Positions 1 to 5,473 of a stretch of DNA of 7,014 nucleotides are shown here, piece by piece (the stretch's first letter is position 1; each line of letters begins with the position of its first letter). The notes under the pieces are model-generated. The model did no database searches and had not been told where the DNA came from. It saw only the letters and a list, made by a program, of their open reading frames with translations. The position numbers and the translations under genes were made by a program. Location: positions 1 to 7,014 of the forward strand of contig JAQURN010000067.1 of NCBI GenBank assembly GCA_028715585.1, given 5' to 3'. The stretch is from Actinomycetota bacterium. GTDB lineage: Bacteria > Actinomycetota > Geothermincolia > Fen-727 > JAQURN01.

Positions 1-668
1 GCCCACCATTCCCATCCGTTAACATTTAAGTTAGCAACCGCGTTGTCCCAGGCGTTACCCATTTTCCAGCCATTGCTTGCGAGTGCTATCCAGAATCCGT
101 ATTCGTAGAAATAAACCGGGTTGCAGGCGCTAATACTCGCCACGCCAACAAAGGACGTGCGGCTACCATAACCTTGGGCAATCGGAGGAATCCCCAAGGT
201 TCTTGGCCATTCTGCTTGATTATTCATTTGAAAGCAGGGCCATAACTCAACAAATGGTATTTTATGGTTACGATATTGGTTGCATAGGTAGCAGGAGATA
301 ATTTCGCCGGACTGACTTTCAAACCATGGATTGGGATAATTTATGTTCCCATGCGCCATAACTCGCCATAACCTTGCATTCGTATTTCTAAGGGTGCCAT
401 TCAGCACATTATTCCAGGTGAAGTCGTCTCTCCAGTAATACGTGGTCGAGTAGTAAAGTTTTTGGGCATACGTATTGACGAGCCAACCCGTTTGAGAAGC
501 AGGATGAGTTAAATGCTCCCAGTCATAATCATAGATCACGTATTGCTTCATTTGCCCAGATGAGAAGGCAGGGCTTAGAGGAATCATCGTTATTGCAAAC
601 ACCAACAGAAAGATGGGAATTCGCCTCAAGAATGAACTTCTGTTGCCTACATGAGGGTGCCCCTTCAC
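1..668 (-). CDS. Secreted protein with caspase-like (clan CD) His/Cys arrangement, 3' end outside the window
   Basis: The frame is open from GTG at 668 to the left edge (222 codons, no stop), so the C-terminus is missing. The start is chosen because AGGAGGGG lies about 7 bases upstream and the N-terminus is a typical signal peptide: positive residues ending in Arg-Arg near 14-15, a hydrophobic core at about 16-31, and a small-residue cleavage region (SPAFSSG) near 32-38. The mature part is rich in Trp, Tyr and Asn. It has a hydrophobic strand ending in RVMAHGN (His106-Gly107), a second strand ending in FVELWPC (Cys145), then SFVGVAS and a helix-like FWIALASNGWKMGNAWDNA. This order (strand-HG, strand-C, then a Phe-rich helix with Gly-x-Ala-Trp) is what caspase/gingipain-fold peptidases show, so an extracytoplasmic cysteine peptidase is my inference. 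No family match could be run. It lies downstream of the nickel operon on the same strand, 269 bases away, so it is probably independent of it. Confidence 0.6.
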   Translation of the reverse strand, partial: MKGHPHVGNRSSFLRRIPIFLLVFAITMIPLSPAFSSGQMKQYVIYDYDWEHLTHPASQTGWLVNTYAQKLYYSTTYYWRDDFTWNNVLNGTLRNTNARLWRVMAHGNINYPNPWFESQSGEIISCYLCNQYRNHKIPFVELWPCFQMNNQAEWPRTLGIPPIAQGYGSRTSFVGVASISACNPVYFYEYGFWIALASNGWKMGNAWDNAVANLNVNGWEWW

Positions 669-707
669 GGGTATCCCCTCCTCTTAAGCCCTTAAGTATG
701 GCTTTAT

Positions 708-790
708 GTCAGGGCAAAGCTATAGCGGACACTCTCTATGAGAGGGACCACCAAAGAATTCGCGAAATTGCTCTTTCTGCTTTGCCTGAC
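708..790 (-). repeat. Strong inverted repeat enclosing two smaller hairpins, upstream of the secreted-protein gene
   Basis: GTCAGGGCAAAGC (708-720) pairs with GCTTTGCCTGAC (779-790) as 12 base pairs with one bulged base. Read on the minus strand, the enclosed segment holds two smaller hairpins. One is AATT-TCGCG-AATT with an AAAG/CTTT extension; the other is CTCTC-ATA-GAGAG. The whole would fold as a three-way junction. It ends about 40 bases before the GTG start at 668, so it may be a structured 5' leader. No U-tract follows, so it does not look like a terminator. A direct repeat-element origin is also possible. Confidence 0.55.
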
Positions 791-801
791 TTCAAGAAGT
801 G

Positions 802-912
802 TTACTCGATATACATGGACTCGGCAACCTTTATGAGTTGCTTTTCTGTAAAGCCAAGCTTCTCCAAGTGAACCAAGTATTATCGAGAGGGTAATACGGG
901 GTACTTTTTCAT
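802..912 (-). pseudogene. Short reading frame broken by one stop, possible gene remnant
   Basis: On the minus strand an ATG at 912 reads MKKYPVLPSR, hits TAA at codon 11, then continues in the same frame as YLVHLEKLGFTEKQLIKVAE and a few further residues to a TAA at 802-804. The second part has the amphipathic, protein-like composition of a real helix-turn-helix-like segment. Neither half has a Shine-Dalgarno sequence. It could be a decayed C-terminal fragment or chance. An imperfect dyad GTATTA-N9-TAATAC (877-897) sits across the broken codon and is too AT-rich and U-tract-poor to call a terminator. I do not recognise the family. Confidence 0.2.
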
Positions 913-937
913 GAAGTCACATCCGGTGCGCTGGGGT

Positions 938-1648
938 TCATGCCAGCCCGTGTTCGAGGAGGAAGGCTTTTTCTTCCAATATCTTGCTCGTCGGCCCCTC
1001 CGCGACTATCTTCCCTTTGTCCATGACGGCAATGCGGTTGCAGACTTCCTCATTTAACGAGATATCGTGCGAAACAATTACCTTTGTGACGTCCAGGGAT
1101 TTCACGAGATTGATGAACTCCCGTCTTCCTTGGGGGTCTAGATTCGCCACTGGCTCATCGAGCACAAGGATTTCTGGCTCCATGGAAAGGACAGTCGCAA
1201 GGGCTACTCTTTTCTTTTCGCCAAAACTCATGTGGTGGGGCGACCTGTCCTCGCTCCCTTCCATCCCCACCCATGCGAGCGAGCGCCCTACTGCCCACTC
1301 TACCACGTCTGGAGCCAGACCCATGTTGAGGGGTCCGAACGCCACATCTTCCCTCACAGTGGGACAGAAAAGCTGGTCATCTGGGTCCTGGAATACGAAC
1401 CCCACCTTTCTCCTTATCTCTTTCAGGTTCTTCTTGTTGATTGGGAGCCCCATGATTTCCACTTCCCCTTCTCCCTGAAGTATGCCATTTAGGTGCAGAG
1501 CCAGGGTAGATTTTCCAGCGCCGTTTGGCCCCATTATTCCAAGGGATTCACCCTTCCGAACTGTAAGAAATACGCCTCTGAGCGCGGGGGTCCCATCTGG
1601 ATACGTGAAGTTGAGGTTGGATACCCTTATGGCAATTTTTGAGTCCAT
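938..1648 (-). CDS. cbiO: Energy-coupling factor ATPase of nickel/cobalt transporter (CbiO/NikO)
   Basis: This 236-residue ATP-binding subunit sits on the cytoplasmic face and drives nickel/cobalt import with the CbiQ-type partner. Visible motifs are Walker A GPNGAGKST (40-48), Q-loop FQDPDDQLF (86-94), signature MSFGEKKR (140-147, the SFGEK form common in CbiO rather than LSGGQ), Walker B ILVLDEP (160-166), a D-loop ANLD, and H-loop VSHD with His194. Length and motifs fit a complete group I ECF ATPase. The ATG at 1648 is chosen because the family begins a few residues before the first strand (IRVSNLNFTYPDG). The frame is open further upstream to 1783, but that stretch lies over the end of cbiQ and has no family character. 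The start is 5 bases after the cbiQ stop with GGAAG upstream, so the two are co-transcribed. It is the last gene of the operon, and no convincing terminator follows. Confidence 0.95.
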   Translation of the reverse strand: MDSKIAIRVSNLNFTYPDGTPALRGVFLTVRKGESLGIMGPNGAGKSTLALHLNGILQGEGEVEIMGLPINKKNLKEIRRKVGFVFQDPDDQLFCPTVREDVAFGPLNMGLAPDVVEWAVGRSLAWVGMEGSEDRSPHHMSFGEKKRVALATVLSMEPEILVLDEPVANLDPQGRREFINLVKSLDVTKVIVSHDISLNEEVCNRIAVMDKGKIVAEGPTSKILEEKAFLLEHGLA

Positions 1649-1653
1649 GGGAG

Positions 1654-2418
1654 TTACTTCCAAATCGTCACCAACCTCCCGGCAAGCGCGCACCCAAGCG
1701 TGAGTGCCGTAAAAGCACAATCCCGCAGGCGCATCGAGCTCTCCTTCCCACCAGGAAAACTTCCCTCGAAACCCCTCGCGCACATCGCCTGATACACTCT
1801 CTCGCTGCGCTCTTGGCTCCTCAAGAAGAGTGACGCAATAACATTACCGATTGCCTTCGATTGCCAGAGCCACCTGCCGCGATAGTTCCTCGCCTCAATC
1901 GCTCGCTTCATCCGCTGAGCCTCATCAACTATCAAAAATAGGTAGCGATACATGAAAGACGCAATTTGTGTAAAGAAACTAGGGACATGAAGTCTCTCAA
2001 AGGCGTGCATGAGATGGGGAAATGGGGTGGTAGAAGAGAGAAGCACCATGCTTGACACCGCAAGCATTGATTTCGCGGTGACATTCCATAGAGACAAAAG
2101 CCCTTCCTTGGATACCGCTAGCGGTCCAAGGTGGTAGATTGCCTCTCCGCCAGCTGTGAAGGGGAGAAATATAGCAACCACTATTACGAAGGGGACAACG
2201 ATGAGCATCCGTTTGAGGATGAATGTGAAAGGAAGACGGGAAGCTACCGCGACAGCTCCAAGAAAGCAGGCATATATGGCGAATGCCCACCACTCCTCAG
2301 GGGGGGTAGTGACGATAATCACCACCAACCCCAGAAAGGCAACTGCCTTCGCTCTGGAGTCCAGGGCGTGAACAGGGCTTTCTATGCGGCTGTATTTGTC
2401 TATGAAGTCGTGTTTCAG
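1654..2418 (-). CDS. cbiQ: Transmembrane T-component of nickel/cobalt ECF transporter (CbiQ/NikQ), apparent CTG start
   Basis: This integral membrane protein couples ATP hydrolysis by CbiO to the substrate-binding NikM. From CTG at 2418 it has 254 residues, the usual size. The N-terminus KHDFIDKYSRIESPVHALDS matches the conserved opening of CbiQ proteins, followed by membrane segments at about 27-65, 72-88 and 105-130. The cytoplasmic coupling region carries MKRAIEARNYRG (about 170-181) and AMCARGFEG (about 211-219), the two Ala-Arg signatures that contact the ATPase. The first ATG/GTG/TTG-type codon in frame is TTG at 2328, which would remove this conserved N-terminus and part of the first helix. 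An in-frame TGA lies two codons above the CTG. GAGAGGAG sits 8 bases before the CTG, so CTG is the best start. The gene begins 16 bases after the nikN stop. Confidence 0.92.
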   Translation of the reverse strand: MKHDFIDKYSRIESPVHALDSRAKAVAFLGLVVIIVTTPPEEWWAFAIYACFLGAVAVASRLPFTFILKRMLIVVPFVIVVAIFLPFTAGGEAIYHLGPLAVSKEGLLSLWNVTAKSMLAVSSMVLLSSTTPFPHLMHAFERLHVPSFFTQIASFMYRYLFLIVDEAQRMKRAIEARNYRGRWLWQSKAIGNVIASLFLRSQERSERVYQAMCARGFEGSFPGGKESSMRLRDCAFTALTLGCALAGRLVTIWK

Positions 2419-2434
2419 AGCTCAAGCTCCTCTC

Positions 2435-2791
2435 TCAATTCTTCGATATATCGGAGTTGGCTCTTTTCCTTTTCCCAATAGAGAAGACAAGGAATCCCAG
2501 CCCAACCATCACCGCGGCGGTAAGGAGCACTCCAATGAATCCCGAAAGGCCAGTCGCTGCCCTTGTTCCCACCTCCCCACCATAATCGGGAATTGGGGAG
2601 TGCTTCCATGAAGGCTCTGTCTCTTCCGCCTTCTCGAGAAACTGCTTTTCCTCTGCCACTTTCTCCAAGCCATCTGGGCTAGAAGATGCCCAGGGAGAAA
2701 CAAATGTGGCGAGGATAATCGCGGCAAGCATTGCAATGCCAAGAAATATCCAAAGGCTTTTTTTCTTCAAATCACTACCAGGGGATTTCAT
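2435..2791 (-). CDS. nikN: Nickel transporter accessory protein with PDGLE motif (NikN)
   Basis: This small membrane protein of 118 residues accompanies NikM in nickel-type ECF transporters and is needed for transport in studied systems. It has two hydrophobic spans (about 13-32 and 81-106) around an extracytoplasmic loop that begins with SPDGLEKVAEEK; the PDGLE motif at 39-43 names the domain (PF13190). The C-terminus is basic (GKRKR), placing both ends in the cytoplasm. PDGLE-type NikN, rather than CbiN with its longer conserved loop, favours nickel over cobalt as substrate. This is inference from family knowledge. ATG at 2791 overlaps the nikM stop by 4 bases (ATGA), a sign of translational coupling, and GGAGGTGA lies just upstream. 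Confidence 0.88.
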   Translation of the reverse strand: MKSPGSDLKKKSLWIFLGIAMLAAIILATFVSPWASSSPDGLEKVAEEKQFLEKAEETEPSWKHSPIPDYGGEVGTRAATGLSGFIGVLLTAAVMVGLGFLVFSIGKRKRANSDISKN

Positions 2792-3477
2792 GAGCTCACC
2801 TCCCCAACAGAGGACTCCATTATTTTCCGCGAACCCTCATAAAAATCAACGAGGTCGGGGCGCGTCTGAATGACAACCGAGACCACAATGGTAGCAATGA
2901 GGGCTTCGCCAATGCCTATGATGGAGTGGACTCCCACCATGGCGGGAAGGACGACATTCAATGGTATCGTTCCGGATATCGCAAGCTCAAACGAGCAGGC
3001 AATCGAGGCAAGGAATACCGAGAGCCAAGAAAAGACGGGTACCGCCACAAGGACCGCTCCCCTCTCTCCAAGCCTCTTAGAGAGAACCTTCTTCGCGACC
3101 GACATGAGGAAGTAGCAAAGAATGCCACCGACCACAGCCATGTTGAAAATGTTCGCGCCCAGGGCGGTAAGCCCACCATCAGCGAAGAAGAGGCATTGGA
3201 CAGCCAAAACAACCACCATAATGAGAAACCCTGGCCAGGCTCCAGCCAAAGTCATAGCAAGGATGGCTCCAAGAAAGTGGCCGCTTGTGCCGCCAGCCAC
3301 GGGAAAATTGAGCATCTGAGCGGCAAATATGAAAGCCGCGGTAATCCCGATGAGAGGGATGGTTTTTTCGCTCAACTTCTTCTTCGCGGCGTAGAGGGCA
3401 TAGCCAGTGAAGCCCGCACTTGCGCCCCATGCCGTGCCCCAGGTCTTGGCGTCGAGAAATCCATCAGGAATATGCAT
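2788..3477 (-). CDS. nikM: Substrate-binding membrane component of nickel/cobalt ECF transporter (NikM/CbiM)
   Basis: This S-component of 229 residues with about seven hydrophobic helices captures the metal. In solved NikM, Ni2+ is held by the N-terminal amine of Met1, His2 and His67. Here the ATG at 3477 gives MHIPDGFLDA with His2, and GTSGHFLGA places a His exactly at residue 67. FFADGGLTALGANIFNM (97-113) and GIGEALIA (188-195) are further family signatures. A TTG codon directly before this ATG would add one Met and destroy the Met1-His2 site. The perfect AAGGAGGTG (3483-3491) also has better spacing to the ATG, so I reject the TTG. It is the first gene of the operon, reached through a long structured leader. 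The CooT-like gene nearby supports nickel as the cargo, but cobalt cannot be excluded. Confidence 0.96.
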   Translation of the reverse strand: MHIPDGFLDAKTWGTAWGASAGFTGYALYAAKKKLSEKTIPLIGITAAFIFAAQMLNFPVAGGTSGHFLGAILAMTLAGAWPGFLIMVVVLAVQCLFFADGGLTALGANIFNMAVVGGILCYFLMSVAKKVLSKRLGERGAVLVAVPVFSWLSVFLASIACSFELAISGTIPLNVVLPAMVGVHSIIGIGEALIATIVVSVVIQTRPDLVDFYEGSRKIMESSVGEVSS

Positions 3478-3646
3478 CAAAACACCTCCTTGACCGCTTG
3501 AAGTCTTGGGTCACGGCGCCTCTGCCAAATTGCCACTAAAAACAAAAAGCCACGAGGCAACAGCTTCATGCTGAAACTGGCGCCTTCATGGCCCTTCAAG
3601 ACTTCGATTCTAGCTCTTATGAGACCTACATGGTCCCGCTAAGTTA
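3478..3646 (-). promoter_or_regulatory. Structured leader of the nickel transport operon, candidate riboswitch/attenuator
   Basis: Predicted 5' UTR from a start near 3645 to the nikM ATG. Reading the transcript, the first element is a hairpin at 3643-3616: CTTA/TAAG plus GGGACC-ATGTA-GGTCTC. Then a 9-bp long-range helix pairs GAAGTCTTG (3605-3597) with CAAGACTTC (3508-3500). Inside it GGCGCC (3584-3579) can pair with GGCGCC (3520-3515), and GTTGCC (3561-3556) with GGCAAT (3534-3529). Together these make a multi-branch junction closed 8 bases before the Shine-Dalgarno sequence. The last two pairings take bases from the terminator hairpin annotated separately, so the states are mutually exclusive. 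I see no cobalamin, T-box or NiCo riboswitch consensus. The ligand is unknown; a metal or cofactor is a guess from the operon. Confidence 0.65.
3538..3592 (-). terminator. Intrinsic terminator inside the nikM leader (attenuator)
   Basis: On the minus strand the 5' arm (3592-3572) and 3' arm (3568-3549) form about 18 base pairs in three blocks: GCCATGA with TCGTGGC, GGC with GCC, and CAGTTTCA with TGAAGCTG. The loop is GCA, with one bulged A and a small GC/TT internal loop. The run TTTTTGTTTTT follows immediately (3548-3538). This is a textbook Rho-independent terminator, yet it lies between the promoter and nikM, on the coding strand of nikM. It would stop transcription before the operon unless the alternative leader pairings form. 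Confidence 0.85.
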
Positions 3647-3651
3647 GGCTC

Positions 3652-3680
3652 TTTATACTACAAGGGAAATTCAATTGCAA
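3652..3680 (-). promoter_or_regulatory. Sigma-70-type promoter of the nickel operon
   Basis: On the minus strand, TTGCAA (3680-3675, 4 of 6 matches to the -35 box) is separated by exactly 17 bases from TATAAA (3657-3652, 5 of 6 matches to the -10 box). Transcription would start near 3645, giving a leader of about 165 bases to nikM. It lies 48 bases after the cooT-like stop, so the nickel operon has its own promoter even if some readthrough comes from the trxB operon. Confidence 0.65.
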
Positions 3681-3728
3681 CCGAACTGATTTAATGCACC
3701 CCGAAGCATTTCAATAACCGAGCATCTT

Positions 3729-3914
3729 TCACTGGCTGAGGAATATCTCGTGCTCAAGCAGGTCAACTTTGTCAATCTTCGCGCTTACAAGTTTCTGCTC
3801 CCCGAATAGGTCTGTGAGTAAAACTTTAGTGCCTTCCGGTCGGAGAGTTACGACGTTTTCCATAATTTTCTCTTTTTTCTCACCCTTTACTACAAATACC
3901 TGGGCTTCACACAT
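3729..3914 (-). CDS. CooT-like small nickel-binding protein
   Basis: A 61-residue cytoplasmic protein. It starts MCEAQVFV and continues with a conserved pattern of short strands (VVTLRPEGTKVLLTDLFGE, then DKVDLLEHEIFLS), which I recognise as the CooT family (PF10133). In Rhodospirillum rubrum, CooT is linked to nickel insertion into carbon monoxide dehydrogenase and binds Ni2+ through the N-terminal Cys2; that Cys is present here. No CODH gene is visible in this window, so the client enzyme is unknown. The ATG at 3914 overlaps the end of the DUF3842 gene by 8 bases and has AAGGAGGT about 6 bases upstream, so it is co-translated with that gene. It is the last gene of a three-gene operon and lies upstream of the nickel importer, which strengthens the nickel assignment. 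Confidence 0.85.
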   Translation of the reverse strand: MCEAQVFVVKGEKKEKIMENVVTLRPEGTKVLLTDLFGEQKLVSAKIDKVDLLEHEIFLSQ

Positions 3915-4350
3915 CCTTTACCTCCTTGGTCTCAGCAAAAAGCCCGTAGTGTTCTTTGACGATTGATACTGCCTCCTTTATCAGCGCTTGAAGCGGCTTT
4001 CTCGAGACGCCTAGAACCTCCAGCGGAGGGTTCGATATAGGAAGCAATATTTTCCTGCCGGGAGCGGAAGCAATGGCGGTGGCGATTCGTGGCGTCACTT
4101 CTCCCATCATCGAGTTCGGAACCACGATGGAAAGTGAACCCATGATTATTTCCGCCTCTCCGATAGAACAGGCTATAGCATTCTCGCCGGTTGCTCCTTT
4201 GCTCGCTTTTGCCTTCATCATCTTTCCGGTCGCGATTGCGTTGGTTCCCAGGGCTATTATTACAGCTTCCTCTGGAAGCTCTTTCCTCAGCTCTAGGACT
4301 ATTTGGCTCCCAATGCTTCCACCCATTCCGTCAACCGCGGCAATAATCAA
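3907..4350 (-). CDS. DUF3842 family protein, Rossmann-like
   Basis: 147 residues, function unknown. It opens with a short strand and glycine-rich loop, DGMGGSIG (7-14), like a nucleotide-binding Rossmann turn. It then has GTNAIAT (35-41), GATGENAI (52-59) and GEVTP (83-87), which together fit the DUF3842 family (PF12953) at its usual length. Soluble; no signal peptide or membrane span. The start is TTG at 4350, overlapping the trxB stop by 4 bases (TTGA), with AAGGAGA upstream. The protein begins directly at the first conserved strand (IIAAVDG), so no earlier start is needed. The stop lies inside the CooT-like gene. The overlaps on both sides imply a fixed stoichiometry with TrxB and the CooT-like protein. 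A nickel-related or redox-related role is inference from context only. Confidence 0.85.
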   Translation of the reverse strand: MIIAAVDGMGGSIGSQIVLELRKELPEEAVIIALGTNAIATGKMMKAKASKGATGENAIACSIGEAEIIMGSLSIVVPNSMMGEVTPRIATAIASAPGRKILLPISNPPLEVLGVSRKPLQALIKEAVSIVKEHYGLFAETKEVKDV

Positions 4351-5306
4351 AGCCTCTCTCCTTTGTATGCCTCCCTGGCTCCGATGTCCTCGAGATAGCG
4401 CTGAGCCGATTTAGAGGCGATAGCGCCCTCTGCTGCCGCTACGAGGATTTGTTTGAAGTTGCCCGAGCGCACATCTCCAGCCGCAAAAACGCCCGGCATG
4501 TCCGTTTCGAAAGACTCGTTGGTGAGTAGAAAACCTCCAGCGTCGCGCTTCACCTGCTCGGGAAGAAAACCGGTGTTTGGGATGTTCCCTACGTAGATGA
4601 ATACTCCTGAGACATCCACTTCCGTCTGCTCGCCAGTTTTATTGTTTGAAATCACAACCCGTTTTACCACCGTATCGCCCTCGATTTTGGACACTTCCGA
4701 GTTCCACAGTGTCTGGATAGTCGGCTCATTGCTCACTCTCTCGGCAAGATAGTCGGAAGCTCTCAATTCATCCCTTCTGTGGACGAGGATGACTTTCTTG
4801 GCAAATCGCGTGAGGTATAGAGCTTCTTCCGCCGCGGCGTCTCCTCCTCCGACGACCATGACTGTCTTCCCGCTAAAGAGCGGCCCATCGCAGGTCGCGC
4901 AATAGGAGACCCCTCTGCCAAAGAACTCCTCCTCACCCTCCACGCCCAATTTGCGGGGACTCCTTCCCGTCGCCACTATCACGGAGAGAGATTTTACTTC
5001 CCCTCCCTCGAACTGAATGTGCTTGACGGAGCCCTCTTGCACAAGCCCTTCCACAGGGGAAAAGGTCTTGAATTCTAGATTGAACCTTTCAGCCTGCTTT
5101 CTCATCCTCTCCATCAACTCCACGCCGGCAATGCCCTCTGGAAATCCTGGATAATTCTCTACGAGTGGAGAAGTGATTGGCTGACCGCCAGGAAGTTCAC
5201 GCTCGAGAAGAACCGCCTCTATATGGGAACGCCGCAGGTATATTCCAGCAGTCAAGCCAGCAGGGCCTCCACCGATGATAGCCACTTCGTATGTTTCTGG
5301 ACCCAT
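4347..5306 (-). CDS. trxB: Thioredoxin reductase (NADPH, FAD-dependent)
   Basis: A 319-residue flavoenzyme that passes electrons from a pyridine nucleotide through FAD and a redox-active disulfide to thioredoxin in the cytoplasm. Domains in order are the FAD-binding GGGPAG (12-17), the active-site CATC (136-139) followed by DGP, the nucleotide-binding GGGDAA (153-158), and HRRDELR (177-183), the NADPH-type signature. The C-terminal FAD motif is GVFAAGDVR (272-280), followed by the conserved helix with QILVAAAEGAIA. All catalytic parts are present. The ATG at 5306 is chosen because the FAD motif must lie about 10 residues from the N-terminus. The frame stays open upstream to 5570, but that part overlaps the promoter region and the divergent gene and lacks any domain. 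GGTGGGG precedes the start by about 9 bases. First gene of the trxB - DUF3842 - cooT-like operon. Confidence 0.96.
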   Translation of the reverse strand: MGPETYEVAIIGGGPAGLTAGIYLRRSHIEAVLLERELPGGQPITSPLVENYPGFPEGIAGVELMERMRKQAERFNLEFKTFSPVEGLVQEGSVKHIQFEGGEVKSLSVIVATGRSPRKLGVEGEEEFFGRGVSYCATCDGPLFSGKTVMVVGGGDAAAEEALYLTRFAKKVILVHRRDELRASDYLAERVSNEPTIQTLWNSEVSKIEGDTVVKRVVISNNKTGEQTEVDVSGVFIYVGNIPNTGFLPEQVKRDAGGFLLTNESFETDMPGVFAAGDVRSGNFKQILVAAAEGAIASKSAQRYLEDIGAREAYKGERL

Positions 5307-5332
5307 ATTGTGCTTCCCCACCTTCGGCGAAC

Positions 5333-5349
5333 TTTGCAAAAACTGCAAA
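5333..5349. repeat. Perfect dyad at the trxB transcription start, candidate operator
   Basis: TTTGCA-N5-TGCAAA is a perfect 6-bp inverted repeat. It lies immediately downstream of the predicted trxB -10 box, across the expected transcription start, where a repressor would block initiation. As RNA it would be only a weak hairpin, so a protein-binding site is more likely. The cognate regulator is not in the window. Confidence 0.35.
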
Positions 5350-5352
5350 TTT

Positions 5353-5361
5353 ATTCTACCA
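5353..5361 (-). promoter_or_regulatory. Extended -10 promoter for trxB operon
   Basis: On the minus strand TGG-TAGAAT is an extended -10 element (TGn plus a 5 of 6 hexamer). No convincing -35 box exists at 16-18 bases, which extended -10 promoters can tolerate. Initiation near 5346 would leave a leader of about 40 bases. Confidence 0.4.
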
Positions 5362-5410
5362 CGCCCTCCCCAGCACTGCTTCGTCATGGGAATGCTTGTG
5401 CGGACGAGAA

Positions 5411-5450
5411 TATAATTATCATGGAACGGTAGCGGGCGGCTTGCCCCTAC
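5411..5450 (+). promoter_or_regulatory. -10 box and leader hairpin of the radical SAM gene
   Basis: A consensus TATAAT at 5411-5416 faces the plus-strand gene at 5474; no good -35 box is seen at 17 bases. Downstream, within the expected 5' UTR, GTAG (5429-5432) pairs with CTAC (5447-5450) and GGGC (5434-5437) with GCCC (5443-5446) around a 5-base loop, with one bulged C. The hairpin has no U-tract and ends before the Shine-Dalgarno AGGAGA. Confidence 0.4.
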
Positions 5451-5473
5451 TCTAGCGCACCCCAGGAGATAAG

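Noticed and set aside
708..790. Possible tRNA because of length and closed outer stem
   Set aside because: No anticodon arm with a 7-base loop and no T-loop consensus; arm lengths do not fit.
560..871. Plus-strand reading frame of 103 codons
   Set aside because: It runs antisense to the signal peptide of the secreted gene and through the inverted repeat, has no ribosome site, and its sequence has no protein-like pattern.
1208..1232. ATPase signature MSFGEKK instead of LSGGQ as a possible defect
   Set aside because: The SFGEK variant is common in CbiO ATPases, and all other motifs are intact.
1649..1783. N-terminal extension of the ATPase gene to 1783
   Set aside because: It overlaps the cbiQ C-terminus, has no family similarity, and ATG 1648 fits the usual CbiO start.
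3625..3645. T-box-like string TGGTCCCGCT on the plus strand
   Set aside because: It differs from the T-box core, faces away from nikM, and no plus-strand gene or tRNA-binding leader follows.
3478..3728. Cobalamin or NiCo riboswitch upstream of nikM
   Set aside because: I looked for the cobalamin box and for NiCo junction bases as I remember them and saw none on the minus strand; the GGCAACAG resemblance to NiCo is on the wrong strand.
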